DNA of 64,000 nucleotides, taken from positions 1-64,000 of the forward strand of contig NZ_VFID01000007.1 in assembly GCF_006542425.1 (NCBI RefSeq), read 5' to 3'. The notes under the pieces were generated by a model. It was not told the origin of the DNA. It made no database searches and saw only the letters and a program-made list of their open reading frames with translations. The stretch's first letter is position 1; every line of letters starts with the position of its first letter. The position numbers and the translations under genes were made by a program. Source of the stretch: Pseudoxanthomonas sp. z9. Lineage in GTDB: Bacteria; Pseudomonadota; Gammaproteobacteria; Xanthomonadales; Xanthomonadaceae. Below are positions 1 through 9,342 of the stretch, piece by piece.

Positions 1-428
1 GAACGTCCCGGTATTCCCGCGCCCCTGGAAGCGGCCCCCATCCCAACCTTCCCCCGCAGGCGGGGGAAGGGGCAAAAGCTGGGCGCTGCGGATGCCCGTC
101 GGTCGCGCCGAGGTGGTACCGGATGTGGACGAGGCACAGGTGTTGAGGGTGCTCAGGGGAGGTTGAATTCTTCCTCCCTTGTGGGAGCGACGTGAGTCGC
201 GATGAAGATCGCGGGAAAGCCCCATCGCGACTGACGTCGCTCCCACAGGTTGCGTCGCGCGCACGTACACGAATTCCGCCCCCTCCCCCGCGTGCGGGGG
301 AGGGCTGGGGTGGGGGCGAACGTCCCGGTGTTCCCGCGCCGCTGGAGGCGGCCCCCATCCCGACCTTCCCCCGCGCGCGGGGGAAGGGACAAAAGCTGGG
401 CACTGCCGGTGCCTGCAGGTTCGGTGTC
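1..428. repeat. Intergenic repeat region: about 85-bp direct repeat plus REP palindrome
   Basis: No credible gene was found here. Bases 1-88 and 318-405 are near-identical direct copies, both starting gaacgtcccggt and running to caaaagctggg. Each contains a C-rich/G-rich palindrome of the form cttcccccgc...gcgggggaag. Between them lies a separate GTGGGAGCGACGT palindrome at 181-246. ORFs that cross this region have repeat-derived, low-complexity products and look spurious. Confidence 0.7.
181..246. repeat. REP/BIME-like inverted repeat, copy 1
   Basis: GTGGGAGCGACGT-GAGTCGCGAT on the left is matched by ATCGCGACTGACGTCGCTCCCAC on the right, around a spacer of about 20 bases. A copy of the same length with nearly the same sequence lies at 787-852, and a diverged GTAGGAGCGACGT version lies at 62021-62094. 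Paired inverted units of this kind are typical of extragenic palindromes in Xanthomonadaceae and Pseudomonas. Confidence 0.8.
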
Positions 429-740
429 CTACTCACTGCCTTCGCGTTCAATCACCAGGATTCGCGCCACGCCAAGTGGTTCGGCCCGGTGCTCGGTGCC
501 GGTTTGCGCATGGAACATGTCGCCGGCTTCCAGTACCGCCGAGTGTTCGACACCGTGCTCGCGCCAATGCATGCGCACGCGACCGTCCATCACCGCGAAC
601 ACTTCCTGGCCGTCGTTGACGTGCCAGCGGTAGGGCTGGTCGGTCCAGTGCAGACGCACGCTGGTGCCGTCCAGGCGGGCGACATCGAGGGCGCCCCAGG
701 CGCGATCGGCGGTGTAGTCGCGGCTGCGGATAAGGTTCAT
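429..740 (-). CDS. Small cupin-domain protein
   Basis: A 103-residue protein starting at the ATG ending at base 740. The sequence reads as one cupin barrel: a central segment with WHVNDGQEVFAVMDG, then a second motif with LEAGDMFHAQTGTEHRAEP. These resemble cupin motifs 1 and 2, with His/Glu as candidate metal ligands. Similar short cupins are annotated as mannose-6-phosphate-isomerase-like or cupin-2 proteins, and the substrate cannot be told. The longer in-frame extension upstream reads through a REP palindrome and is antisense to the next gene, so it was discarded. A REP element separates it from the isochorismatase-like gene upstream on the same strand. Confidence 0.8.
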   Translation of the reverse strand: MNLIRSRDYTADRAWGALDVARLDGTSVRLHWTDQPYRWHVNDGQEVFAVMDGRVRMHWREHGVEHSAVLEAGDMFHAQTGTEHRAEPLGVARILVIEREGSE

Positions 741-786
741 GGGGGCTCCGTGGAAACAGGTGATATCGGGATCCGATCGCTTCCTT

Positions 787-852
787 GTGGGAGCGACGTC
801 AGTCGCGATGAAGATCGCGGGAAAGCCCCATCGCGACTGACGTCGCTCCCAC
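787..852. repeat. REP/BIME-like inverted repeat, copy 2
   Basis: Starts GTGGGAGCGACGTCAGTCGC and ends with its complement GCGACTGACGTCGCTCCCAC. It is almost identical to 181-246, including the central aagatcgcgggaaagcccc. It fills most of the gap between the cupin gene and the isochorismatase-like gene. The stem would form a strong hairpin in RNA from either strand. Confidence 0.85.
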
Positions 853-862
853 AGGTTGGGGA

Positions 863-1489
863 TCAGGCCACGGCTTCGCGGGCGCGCTGGTTGGATTGCG
901 GCACGTTGTCGATCGGCAGCGGTGCCTGCGCATCCAGTGCGGTGATCCATGCTTCGGTGGAGGCCACGGCGGCGAAGTTGCTGTGGAAGACCACGCTGAA
1001 GACGCGGTGGATTTCCTCGGCGCTGGCCGAACCGGCCGCGTTGGCGCACGGCAGCGCGCCGGTGGCGTCGTGCAGGAATTCCATCCGCAGGCCGCGATGC
1101 GCGCCTTCGTAGATCGTCGAGGCGTCGCAGTTGTGGGTCATGTAGCCGACCACGGCGAGGGTGTCGATGCCGCGCGCGGCCAGCCAGTCGGCCAGGTCGG
1201 TGCCGGTGAAGGCGCTGGCGAGCGATTTCTCGATGTAGTGATCGCGCGGGCGACCGGCCACGTCCGGATGCAGTTTCCAGGTCGCGGTGCCGGGCACGAA
1301 CACCGGCGCGCCGGCCGGGGCGCTGTGCTGGACCACGATCACCGGGATGCCACGCGCCTGGGCGGCATCCATCGCCCGCAGCAGATTGGGCAGGGATTCG
1401 CTGACCGGTGGGTGCTCGATGGGCAGGCCGCCGGTGAAGTACTCGTTCTGGACGTCGATGACGATGAGGGCGCGGCGGGGAGATGACAC
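863..1489 (-). CDS. Isochorismatase-family cysteine hydrolase
   Basis: A 208-residue product from a GTG at base 1489, chosen because the family fold begins immediately with RALIVIDVQNEYF. The triad is visible: Asp in VIDVQN (about residue 12), Lys in HYIEKSLASAF, and Cys in VGYMTHNCDAST. The family hydrolyses isochorismate, nicotinamide or ureido/amide substrates; which one applies here cannot be told. An in-frame ATG at 1540 would add a short Cys-rich extension (MPARCPECRH). Longer extensions run into the divergent regulator at 1583 and are unlikely. No clear ribosome binding site helps choose. The neighbouring GlxA-type regulator is divergent and may control this gene. Confidence 0.85.
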   Translation of the reverse strand: MSSPRRALIVIDVQNEYFTGGLPIEHPPVSESLPNLLRAMDAAQARGIPVIVVQHSAPAGAPVFVPGTATWKLHPDVAGRPRDHYIEKSLASAFTGTDLADWLAARGIDTLAVVGYMTHNCDASTIYEGAHRGLRMEFLHDATGALPCANAAGSASAEEIHRVFSVVFHSNFAAVASTEAWITALDAQAPLPIDNVPQSNQRAREAVA

Positions 1490-1582
1490 GGTGTCCGGTT
1501 CCAGTGGGGTGTGGCGGCATTCTGGGCACCGGGCCGGCATGCCACGAGTGGCCCGTAACTCATCTTTCGATAGAATCGGGCC

Positions 1583-2536
1583 ATGTCCCTGCACCGCATC
1601 GCCGTGGTCGCCTTCGACCGCATTAGCCCCTTCCACCTATCGGTGCCCTGCCTGGTGTTCGAGTCGCGGCCCGCCCCCGGCCTGCCCGACTTCGACCTGC
1701 GGGTCTGCGCGGTGGAGCCGGGGCCACTGCGCACCGACGCCGGTTTCGCCCTCCAGCCCGAACACGGCCTGGAGGGGCTGGAAGGCGCGGACACCGTGAT
1801 CGTTCCGTCCTGGCGGGACCAGGACGAGCCGGCTCCCGAGCCGTTGCGCGAAGCCCTGCGCCAGGCCCATGCCAACGGCGCCCGGCTGGTGGGCCTGTGC
1901 CTGGGCACCTTCGTGCTGGCCGACGCCGGCCTGCTGGACGGGCGCCCCGCCACCACCCACTGGGCCGCGCTGGACACCTTCGCCCGCCGCTACCCGAAGG
2001 TGCGGCTGGAGCCGGACGTGCTGTACGTGGACGACGGCGAACTGCTGACCTCGGCCGGCACCGCCGCCGGCATCGACTGCTGCCTGCACCTGGTCCGTCG
2101 CCATCACGGCGCCGAGGTCGCCAACCGCATCGCCCGCCGGTTGGTGGTGGCGCCGCATCGCCAGGGCGGCCAGACCCAGTACATCGAACAGCCACTGCCG
2201 GCCGATCCGGGCGACGACCGCCTGCGCGCGGTGCTGGCCTGGGCGCTGGCGCACCTGGACCAGCGGCTGGGGGTGGACGAACTGGCCGACCGGGCGCTGA
2301 TGAGCCGGCGCACCTTCACCCGTCGGTTCCGCCGGGCCACCGGCGCCAGCGTCGGCGACTGGCTGGCCCACCAGCGGCTGGCGCGGGCGCAGCGGCTGCT
2401 GGAAACCACCGACCGGCCGCTGGACCACATCGCCGCCGAGGCCGGTTTCGGCAGCGCCGTCTCCCTGCGCCAGCGGTTCGCCGCCGCCCTGGGCACCTCG
2501 CCCTCGGCTTACCGGCGCAGCTTCCGCGGCGGCTGA
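1583..2536 (+). CDS. GlxA-family transcriptional regulator (DJ-1/PfpI domain plus AraC HTH)
   Basis: A 317-residue, two-domain protein. Residues about 1-190 form a DJ-1/PfpI-like amidotransferase fold with the nucleophile-elbow motif GLCLGTFVLADAG. Residues about 215-312 form an AraC/XylS DNA-binding domain, with two helix-turn-helix units around LADRALMSRRTFTRRFRRA and IAAEAGFGSAVSLRQRF. The family usually acts as an activator sensing a small metabolite through the N-terminal domain. It is divergent from the isochorismatase-like gene with under 100 bases between start codons, so that gene is the likely target. This is inferred from position only. Confidence 0.9.
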   Translation: MSLHRIAVVAFDRISPFHLSVPCLVFESRPAPGLPDFDLRVCAVEPGPLRTDAGFALQPEHGLEGLEGADTVIVPSWRDQDEPAPEPLREALRQAHANGARLVGLCLGTFVLADAGLLDGRPATTHWAALDTFARRYPKVRLEPDVLYVDDGELLTSAGTAAGIDCCLHLVRRHHGAEVANRIARRLVVAPHRQGGQTQYIEQPLPADPGDDRLRAVLAWALAHLDQRLGVDELADRALMSRRTFTRRFRRATGASVGDWLAHQRLARAQRLLETTDRPLDHIAAEAGFGSAVSLRQRFAAALGTSPSAYRRSFRGG

Positions 2537-2565
2537 ATGGCCGCCGCTTCGCTACAATCCGCCCC

Positions 2566-2817
2566 ATGCGCGTCTTCCTCCAGCAACGCCCCGAGACGGG
2601 CGAAGCTCCCCGCTACGTCCAGCTGACCCTGCAACCGGACCTGTTCGGCGGCTGGGAGCTGCTGCGCGAAAGCGGGCAGATCGGCGGGCGCGCGCAGCTC
2701 AAGCGCGAACAGTACCTGCTGCAATCCGAAGCCGACGCGGCCTTCGAGAAAGCCCGCGACACCCATATCAAGCGTGGCTACCAGATCACCTTCACGCAGG
2801 GAGCGCCACAGCCGTGA
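2566..2817 (+). CDS. WGR-domain protein
   Basis: An 83-residue protein with a stand-alone WGR-type fold: [27 protein letters not shown], then a conserved [14 protein letters not shown] helix. WGR domains are found in PARPs and in small bacterial proteins and can bind nucleic acid. The function of the isolated bacterial form is not established. The start is the ATG at 2566, 29 bases after the regulator stop. Longer frames covering this region are shadows of the regulator. Confidence 0.85.
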   Translation: MRVFLQQRPETGEAPRYVQLTLQPDLFGGWELLRESGQIGGRAQLKREQYLLQSEADAAFEKARDTHIKRGYQITFTQGAPQP

Positions 2818-2935
2818 GCCTCTCCGCGGCGGCCGGTTTCCGCGCCGCCTGAACGGCATGTCCGCACGACTCGCGCCACGCGCGTTTTTTTCCACCCGAC
2901 GAGACCACCGCCGGATTCCCCCACTAAGGAACACG

Positions 2936-4009
2936 ATGTCCAGCTCCCTGAAGAACGATCGCCTGCTGCGCGCCCTCAAGCGCGAACCCGTCGACTGCAC
3001 GCCCGTCTGGCTGATGCGCCAGGCCGGCCGCTATCTGCCGGAGTACCGCGCCACCCGCGCCGCCGCCGGCAGCTTCCTGGGCATGGCGAAAAATCCGGAC
3101 ATCGCCTGCGAGGTCACCCTGCAACCGCTGCGCCGTTTCAAGCTGGACGCGGCGATCCTGTTCTCCGACATCCTGACCGTGCCCGACGCGATGGGCCTGG
3201 GCCTGTACTTCGTCGAAGGCGAAGGCCCGAAGTTCGAACGCACCGTGCGCACCGCCGCCGATGCGGAAAAGCTGGCGGTGCCGGACATGGAAACCGAACT
3301 GCGCTATGTGATGGACGCGGTGCGCCTGATCCGCCGCGAACTGGACGGACAGGTGCCGCTGATCGGTTTTTCCGGCAGCCCGTGGACGCTGGCCTGCTAC
3401 ATGGTCGAAGGCGGCGGCAGCAAGGACTATGCGCGGATCAAGGCGATGGCGCTGAACGATCCGGCCACCCTGCACAGGCTGCTGTCGGTGAACACCGATG
3501 CGGTGATCGCCTACCTGTCGGCGCAGCGCGCGGCCGGTGCGCAGGCGCTGCAGGTGTTCGACACCTGGGGCGGCGTGCTGTCGCCGGCGATGTACCGCGA
3601 GTTCTCGCTGCCCTACCTGACCCGCATCGCGCGTGAACTGGAACGCGGTGAAGGCGCGGATCGCACGCCGCTGATCCTGTTCGGCAAAGGCAACGCCGCG
3701 CACCTGGAAGCGCTGGCCGACAGCGGCGCCGAAGGCGTGGGCGTGGACTGGCTGATCGAACTGGCCGACGCGCGCCGCCGCACCGGCGGCAAGGTGACGT
3801 TGCAGGGCAACCTGGATCCGGCGGTGCTGTACGGTTCGCCGGACGCGATCCGCGCGCAGGTGAAGGCGACCCTGGACAGCTACGCCGCGGGTGCGGACGG
3901 CAGCCGCGACGGCCACGTCTTCAACCTCGGCCACGGCATGTCGCCCGACATGAATCCCGAGCACGTCGCCGTGCTGGTGGATGCCGTGCACGAATTCAGC
4001 GCCCGATAG
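2936..4009 (+). CDS. hemE: Uroporphyrinogen decarboxylase
   Basis: A 357-residue cytoplasmic enzyme of haem synthesis that converts uroporphyrinogen III to coproporphyrinogen III. Family signatures are clear: [16 protein letters not shown] near the N-terminus, [25 protein letters not shown], and [14 protein letters not shown] near the C-terminus. The length matches the family. The ATG at 2936 is preceded by aagga at 2926-2930, a good ribosome binding site, and it starts directly before the conserved [12 protein letters not shown]. Upstream in-frame extensions are therefore not used. Confidence 0.97.
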   Translation: MSSSLKNDRLLRALKREPVDCTPVWLMRQAGRYLPEYRATRAAAGSFLGMAKNPDIACEVTLQPLRRFKLDAAILFSDILTVPDAMGLGLYFVEGEGPKFERTVRTAADAEKLAVPDMETELRYVMDAVRLIRRELDGQVPLIGFSGSPWTLACYMVEGGGSKDYARIKAMALNDPATLHRLLSVNTDAVIAYLSAQRAAGAQALQVFDTWGGVLSPAMYREFSLPYLTRIARELERGEGADRTPLILFGKGNAAHLEALADSGAEGVGVDWLIELADARRRTGGKVTLQGNLDPAVLYGSPDAIRAQVKATLDSYAAGADGSRDGHVFNLGHGMSPDMNPEHVAVLVDAVHEFSAR

Positions 4010-4032
4010 GCGCGACGTTTCCGGAGCCCGCA

Positions 4033-4680
4033 ATGGACGGCCGCCCCCACGCGCTTTCCCTCGCCCTCGTCCTGATGACCACCGGCCTGGCCGCCTCCGC
4101 GGCGCTGGCCGGCGAACGCGCGCCGGTGACGATCGAAGTGCGCGGCGACGACTTTCCGATGCTGGTGCAGGACACCGGCCTGCCGCCACCGCTGGACGAC
4201 AACGGCCTGCCACGCACGCCCGGCTGCGAGGCCGTGCGCGCGCGCCGCGTGGACGAACTGCCCTATCCCTGGCGCGAGGCGGTGGACCGCGTCCACCTGG
4301 ATTGCCAGCCAATGGAAGCGCCCGAGGGCGAGACCGCGCTGATGGCGCTGACCGCGACCGCGTTCCTCAAGCCCGGCCGGGTCTGGCTGGCCGGCCACGC
4401 GGTGAGCGAGATCCGGCGGATGGATTCCGAACTCTGGGGCGATCACCAGTACGTGCTGGCCGAACCCTACGCACAGGTCGCCGCCGATCTGCGCGCGCAA
4501 CTGGAAGCCGACTGCGTGAAGCGCCACACGCGCCAGGAACGCGAAGGCGCGCCCGAATGCACGATGGAAGAAAGCGAAGGCGCGCTGTACCTGCGCGTGG
4601 ACGAGATCAGCGGGCTGTGGATCCATGCGGACCCGGATGATGCCGCGCGGACGATCTACGCGGAGGGGTGGGCTGATTGA
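4033..4680 (+). CDS. Exported protein of unknown function
   Basis: A 215-residue product with an N-terminal signal peptide (hydrophobic stretch around residues 7-25, likely cleavage after ALAG). The mature part contains three cysteines (CEAVRARR, LDCQPM, ADCVKRH) and one more in APECTMEE, suggesting periplasmic disulfides. No family was recognised. It begins 23 bases after hemE on the same strand and may be co-transcribed, though nothing links it to haem synthesis. It is followed directly by a repeat-rich intergenic region. Confidence 0.7.
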   Translation: MDGRPHALSLALVLMTTGLAASAALAGERAPVTIEVRGDDFPMLVQDTGLPPPLDDNGLPRTPGCEAVRARRVDELPYPWREAVDRVHLDCQPMEAPEGETALMALTATAFLKPGRVWLAGHAVSEIRRMDSELWGDHQYVLAEPYAQVAADLRAQLEADCVKRHTRQEREGAPECTMEESEGALYLRVDEISGLWIHADPDDAARTIYAEGWAD

Positions 4681-4996
4681 GCGGGGATTGGGGATTGGGG
4701 ATTCGGGATTGGCAAAGGCACTGCTTTTGCCTCCCCCTTGATCAGCCATTCGGCTGTTGAAAGCGAAAAAGGGGATGAGGGGGATTTTGCTTTGACGCAA
4801 AAAGCCAATCCCCCGTCACCCGCTTCGCGGGCGCCCGCCCCCTTTTTCAAAGGGGGCTAATCAGGCGTTGACCCAAGGCCAACGCAGATCAACGAAAGCA
4901 AACTCGCTTCGCCTCCCCCTTGATCAGCCATTCGGCTGTTGAAAGCGAAAAAGGGGGATTGAGGGGGATTTGCTTTTGGCGCCCCCTATTGGCCAG
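4681..4996. repeat. Intergenic repeat cluster between exported protein and sensor kinase
   Basis: No gene. Bases 4683-4712 are a gggattg-type short tandem run. Two copies of a sequence starting ctcccccttgatcagcca lie at 4731-4792 and 4913-4976 (direct orientation, about 60 bases each). Between them ccccctttttcaaaggggg at 4839-4857 is a palindromic unit. Gggattg runs and this type of interspersed element recur between genes in Xanthomonadaceae genomes. Confidence 0.75.
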
Positions 4997-7900
4997 TCAT
5001 GCGCCGTCCGCCCGGCCGTCGCAGACACGCTGGATCGTTTCGGCCAGCATGTCACCGGTGACCGGCTTGCGCAGGAAGTCGTCGAAGCCGGCCGCGCGCG
5101 CCTGTGGTTCGGCCTCGGCGTCGGCGCGGGCGGTGATGGCGATCAATGGCGCGTTGAAGCCGCCCAGGCGCAGTTGCCGCGCCAGTGCCAGCCCGTCCAG
5201 TCCCGGCAGATCGAGATCCAGCAGGGCGACGTCGAACGATTGCCCGGCGGTTTCGCCCAGCGCCGCCAGTCCATGCGCGGCGTGCACGACGTGGTGGCCG
5301 CGTGCGCGCAACAGTCCGGCGATGACTTCGGCGACGGTGATGTCGTCTTCCACCAGCAGGATCCGTCGCTCCTGCGCCGACACCGCCGCCCGCGCGGTGC
5401 CTGCCGCCGCCGGCACGACGTGCGGAAGCGGCAGCTCCACGATGAAGCGGGTGCCCAGGCCCGGTCGGCTTTCGACCCGGATGCTGCCGCCCATCGCGAC
5501 CGCCAGTTCCTGGCAGATCGCCAGGCCCAGTCCGCTGCCGCCGTAGCGCGAGGTGGTGCGCGCGCCATCGCCCTGCTCGAAACGCTGGAACAGGCGCGCC
5601 TGTTGTTCGGCATTGATGCCCGGCCCGGTGTCGCTGACTTCGAAGCGCACGCCCTGCGGGTGCAAGGGGAGCACGCGCAGGCCGACCCCACCGCGCTCGG
5701 TGAACTTGATCGCGTTGCCCAGCAGGTTGAGCAGGATCTGCCGCATCCGCATCGGATCGACGATCACGTGCGAGGGCACGTCCTCGGCGCATTCGTCGGA
5801 GAAGGACAGGCCGCGCTTCTCCGCCATCGGCGCGGTCATGTCGACGACCTCGCGGATCAGCGCGCGCAGATCGACTTCCTGCGCATCCATGTCCAGCTTG
5901 CCGGCCTCGATGCGCGCCAGGTCCAGCGCGTCGTTGACCAGGCGCAGCAGGTGCGAACCGGCGCGCTGGATGGCGTTGGTGTAATGGCGCTGGGTGTCGG
6001 TCAGTGGCGTCGCCAGCAGCAGTTCGCTCATGCCCAGCACGCCGGTCATCGGCGTGCGCACTTCATGGCCGAGGGTGGCGAGGAAGCGGGTCTTGGCCAG
6101 TGAAGCCTGTTCGGCCACTTCGCGCTTGTGTTCGTTGAGCTGCCATTCGGTGCGTCGGCGCAGCCGGCGCCGGTAGGCAGCCGCCAGCAGCGCCAGCAGC
6201 AGCGCGCCCGCGGCGACCATCAGGCTGATGCCCCAGACGCTGCGGTACCAGGGCGGGAGCACTTCGAACGAAAGCTGCTTTTCCTCCGAAGCATTGCCCG
6301 CCGCGTCGAACGCCTGCAGGCGCAGGCGATAGTGGCCGGGACGCAGGTTGGAAAACGAACGCTCGCCGCTGGCGCCCTGTTCAACCCAGCCCTGATCGAA
6401 GCCTTCCAGCCAGGAACGATAGCGATGCGCCAGCGGATCCTCGTAGCTGAGCAGGCGCAGGCTGACCTGCAGGTCATGGTCATCGGGCAGCAGTTCGAAG
6501 CCGCCATTCATCGGCAACTGCACCGTGCGGTCGCGCTGGTTCACCTGCAATCCGGCCAGCAGCAGGTGCGGGGTGAGCGGCGGCGGATCCGGCAGCGCCG
6601 TGTCCAGCAGCATCACCGAACCATCGGCGGTGCTGCCGGCCAGCAGGCCGCCACCCGCCATCAGCAGGCCGCGGTCGTTGAATTCCTGGCTCATCAGGCC
6701 ATCGCGCACGCCGAAATTGCGCACCCGCACCGGCGCCCGATCATCGGGCGCCTCGATCCGGAACAGGCCGCGACGGGTCGCCAGCCATACCCGCTTTCCC
6801 GGATCGATGGTCATGCCGGTCGATTCCAGCGCCGGCAGTCCCTGCCGTGGCGCGATCTGCCGCACCTGCACCCATCGGCCTTCCCGCTGCCGCCAATGCT
6901 CCAGGCCGGAAAGCCGGTGCAGCCACAGTTCGTCGGGACCGGCGAAGGCGAAGGACAGCACCCGTTCCACCCCCGCGCCGATGACGGTGACGAAGCGGTG
7001 CTGGCCGGGATCCCAGCGCTCGATGCCGCGATTGCTCGCGGTCCACAACTGGCCGTCGGGGCCGGCGAGCATCGTTTCGATCTCGCTCGGCTCGCTGTCC
7101 TGTTCCGAGCGCGCCAGATTGTCGATGACCTGGCCGGTCGCGCCGTCGCGATGCTGCAATGATCCCATCTGGGTCGCCAGCCACAACGTGCCGTCGCCGG
7201 TCTGCACCAGCCAGTCCACCGACGTGCCGTCGGGCACCTGATCCGGGCCATCGGCGTTCGACCATTCGCGCTTTTCGCCGCTGCGCGGATCGATGCGGAT
7301 GATGCCGTTGCGGTGGCCGAGCCAGAGGCGTCCCTCGCGATCCTCCAGCACCGAGGTGAAGCGCAGTTCCTTCAACCGTTGCGCGTGCACACCCAACGGC
7401 TCCACCTCGCCGCTCGCGGTATCCAGCCGTTCGACCCCGCCGATGCTGCTGACCAGCCACACGCCGGTGCCGACAGCCGAGGTGGCCAGGCCGCGATACA
7501 GCCCGCCTCCCAGGCCCTGCGTGGGCGTGAACGATGCGATCCGCCGCCAGTCCGAGCGCAGGTAGGCGACGCCACGCGTCGGCACCGGCACCCAGAGGCC
7601 GCCATCGGGCTGCATCAACAGCGTCTGCAGCACGCGGCCGACGCCCACGCCCTGGCTGTCCTGCGCGATCGGCGCGGGCGCGCGATCGCCGTCGGTATGC
7701 CAGAGCCCGCCCTGGCTGGCCAGCCAGTATTCGCCGTGCCCATCGGCGGCCATCGCCATCACCGCGTTGGGTCGTTCGAACATCGGCGACCAGGGCGGCG
7801 TGCTCCAACCGCCCTGGCGACGCCAGCGATACATGCCGGACGATGTGCCCGCCCAGATCGAATCGCCGTCGACGGTGACCGAATAGATGATCAGCGAGTC

Positions 7901-8539
7901 CCCGCCGGGCAGGGCTTCGCGCAGCATGCGCTTGCCGTCGTACCGGACCAGGCCGCTCATGGTGCCGATCCACAACTGGCCGGTCGGATCGAAAGCCAGT
8001 GACAGCACATTGTCGGACGGCAGGCTGGCCGGATCGCCTTCCACCGCGTTGAAGCGCTGGATCCGGCCGTCGGCGCTGATCCGGTGCAGGCCGCCACCGA
8101 AGGTGCCGAACCAGACCTCGCCGCCGTGGCTGGCGATGGCGAAGGCGTCGTCGCTGCCCATCTGCGGATACTGGGCCTTGCGGAAATGGCGGAATCCGCG
8201 GCGCTCGGGTCCCATCATGCTGAGGCCGCCGTTCTCCGTGGCGACCCAGACCCGGTCCAGGCCATCCACGTGCAGCGCCTGGACGACGTTGCCGGGCAGC
8301 GAGGCCGGATCATCCGGATCATGCCGCCACACCTTGAAGTTCACCCCGTCATAGCGGGCCACGCCATCCCAGGTGGCCAGCCACAGGTAGCCGGCGCGGT
8401 CGCGGGCCATCGCGGGGATGGTGGTGGACGGCAATCCGTCGGCCACCGTCATCATCCGGAAGCGCGGAATCTCCGGCACGCCCGCCTGCACCGTTGCGCA
8501 GGCCAGCCATGCCGCCAACATCCAGATCCGCCATCCCAT
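4997..8539 (-). CDS. Hybrid sensor histidine kinase with two-component propeller repeats
   Basis: About 1180 residues from the ATG at 8539, giving a signal peptide (WMLAAWLACATVQA). Residues about 25-680 are Reg_prop-type beta-propeller repeats (for example YLWLATWDGVARYDG and LWIGTMSGLVRYDG), then a Y_Y_Y domain, and a transmembrane segment near 766-786. Next come HisKA with the phospho-acceptor His in TLGHEVRTPMTG (about residue 825), an HATPase domain (NLLGNAIKFTERG, DTGPGIN, GGSGLGLAI), and a C-terminal receiver with Asp in LLDLDLPGLDG (about residue 1106). It lacks the AraC domain often fused in this class. No response regulator is adjacent, so its output partner is unknown. The sensor region is periplasmic and often senses carbohydrates in relatives. 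Confidence 0.93.
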   Translation of the reverse strand: MGWRIWMLAAWLACATVQAGVPEIPRFRMMTVADGLPSTTIPAMARDRAGYLWLATWDGVARYDGVNFKVWRHDPDDPASLPGNVVQALHVDGLDRVWVATENGGLSMMGPERRGFRHFRKAQYPQMGSDDAFAIASHGGEVWFGTFGGGLHRISADGRIQRFNAVEGDPASLPSDNVLSLAFDPTGQLWIGTMSGLVRYDGKRMLREALPGGDSLIIYSVTVDGDSIWAGTSSGMYRWRRQGGWSTPPWSPMFERPNAVMAMAADGHGEYWLASQGGLWHTDGDRAPAPIAQDSQGVGVGRVLQTLLMQPDGGLWVPVPTRGVAYLRSDWRRIASFTPTQGLGGGLYRGLATSAVGTGVWLVSSIGGVERLDTASGEVEPLGVHAQRLKELRFTSVLEDREGRLWLGHRNGIIRIDPRSGEKREWSNADGPDQVPDGTSVDWLVQTGDGTLWLATQMGSLQHRDGATGQVIDNLARSEQDSEPSEIETMLAGPDGQLWTASNRGIERWDPGQHRFVTVIGAGVERVLSFAFAGPDELWLHRLSGLEHWRQREGRWVQVRQIAPRQGLPALESTGMTIDPGKRVWLATRRGLFRIEAPDDRAPVRVRNFGVRDGLMSQEFNDRGLLMAGGGLLAGSTADGSVMLLDTALPDPPPLTPHLLLAGLQVNQRDRTVQLPMNGGFELLPDDHDLQVSLRLLSYEDPLAHRYRSWLEGFDQGWVEQGASGERSFSNLRPGHYRLRLQAFDAAGNASEEKQLSFEVLPPWYRSVWGISLMVAAGALLLALLAAAYRRRLRRRTEWQLNEHKREVAEQASLAKTRFLATLGHEVRTPMTGVLGMSELLLATPLTDTQRHYTNAIQRAGSHLLRLVNDALDLARIEAGKLDMDAQEVDLRALIREVVDMTAPMAEKRGLSFSDECAEDVPSHVIVDPMRMRQILLNLLGNAIKFTERGGVGLRVLPLHPQGVRFEVSDTGPGINAEQQARLFQRFEQGDGARTTSRYGGSGLGLAICQELAVAMGGSIRVESRPGLGTRFIVELPLPHVVPAAAGTARAAVSAQERRILLVEDDITVAEVIAGLLRARGHHVVHAAHGLAALGETAGQSFDVALLDLDLPGLDGLALARQLRLGGFNAPLIAITARADAEAEPQARAAGFDDFLRKPVTGDMLAETIQRVCDGRADGA

Positions 8540-8646
8540 GCCGTCGTGTCCTGTTCTGCCGTGGTTCCCCGGCCCGAATCGTCGCAACGGACCGTTGCAG
8601 GCGCAAGCGGGGTATCTTCAGCCGGGCCCGCCTAGAATCCCCGGTC

Positions 8647-9342
8647 ATGACTCCAACGCGTCCATTTCGCCGTGCCCGGACCAGCGCCCTGTTCGCGCTG
8701 TTCGCCTGCGCCTGTCCCGCGTGGGCGGCGGGCCCGGTGGCCTACGCGCTGGATCCGGTCCACACCCGGGTGATGTTCGCGGTGGAGCATGCCGGCTTCT
8801 CCAAGGCCATCGGCACGGTTTCCGGCAGCACCGGCACGCTGGTGTTCGATCCCGAGGACTGGAGCAGCGCGCGGCTCGACGTCACGGTGCCGCTGGCGCG
8901 CACGGATTTCGGTGACGAGAAGTGGAACCGGGCGGTGCTGGCCGGCAACCTCCTGGATGCCGAACGATTCCCGGAAGCGCGTTTCGTTTCCCACCGGATT
9001 GAACCCACTGGACCGGATCGCGCCTCGGTCTGCGGCACCCTGTCCCTGCATGGCATCGATCGCGCGCTGTGCCTGGACGTCAAACTCAATGCGCTCAAGC
9101 GCCATCCGCTGCCGCCGTTCCGGCGCACGGCCGGCTTTTCCGCCACCACCACGCTGCAACGCTCGGATTTCGGCATCACCGCATGGAAGTCGGTGATTGG
9201 CGATTCCGTCGAACTTCGCATCGAGGCCGAAGCCACACGGACGGGCAAGGCCGACGATGCCGAAGAAGCGGCCGCCGACGCGGCCACCATCCCAGCCACC
9301 CCTCGGGAGCCCACCCTCAATGACCCTGAAGAACACCCCTGA
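8647..9342 (+). CDS. YceI-family periplasmic protein (first of two)
   Basis: A 231-residue protein with a signal peptide (hydrophobic residues about 14-28, cleavage after AWA). The YceI lipocalin-like fold is marked by YALDPVHTRVMFAVEHAGFSK at the mature N-terminus and by RSDFGITAW near the C-terminus. YceI proteins bind isoprenoid-type lipids and are often encoded with cytochrome b561. The tail after about residue 200 is Ala/Glu/Pro-rich and not part of the fold. It overlaps the downstream b561 gene by 23 bases, so the two are translationally linked. It is divergent from the hybrid kinase. Confidence 0.9.
   Translation: MTPTRPFRRARTSALFALFACACPAWAAGPVAYALDPVHTRVMFAVEHAGFSKAIGTVSGSTGTLVFDPEDWSSARLDVTVPLARTDFGDEKWNRAVLAGNLLDAERFPEARFVSHRIEPTGPDRASVCGTLSLHGIDRALCLDVKLNALKRHPLPPFRRTAGFSATTTLQRSDFGITAWKSVIGDSVELRIEAEATRTGKADDAEEAAADAATIPATPREPTLNDPEEHP

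Noticed and set aside
1490..1636. Long start of the isochorismatase-like gene at 1636
   Set aside because: It would overlap the divergent regulator by more than 50 bases, and the extra residues have no similarity to the family.
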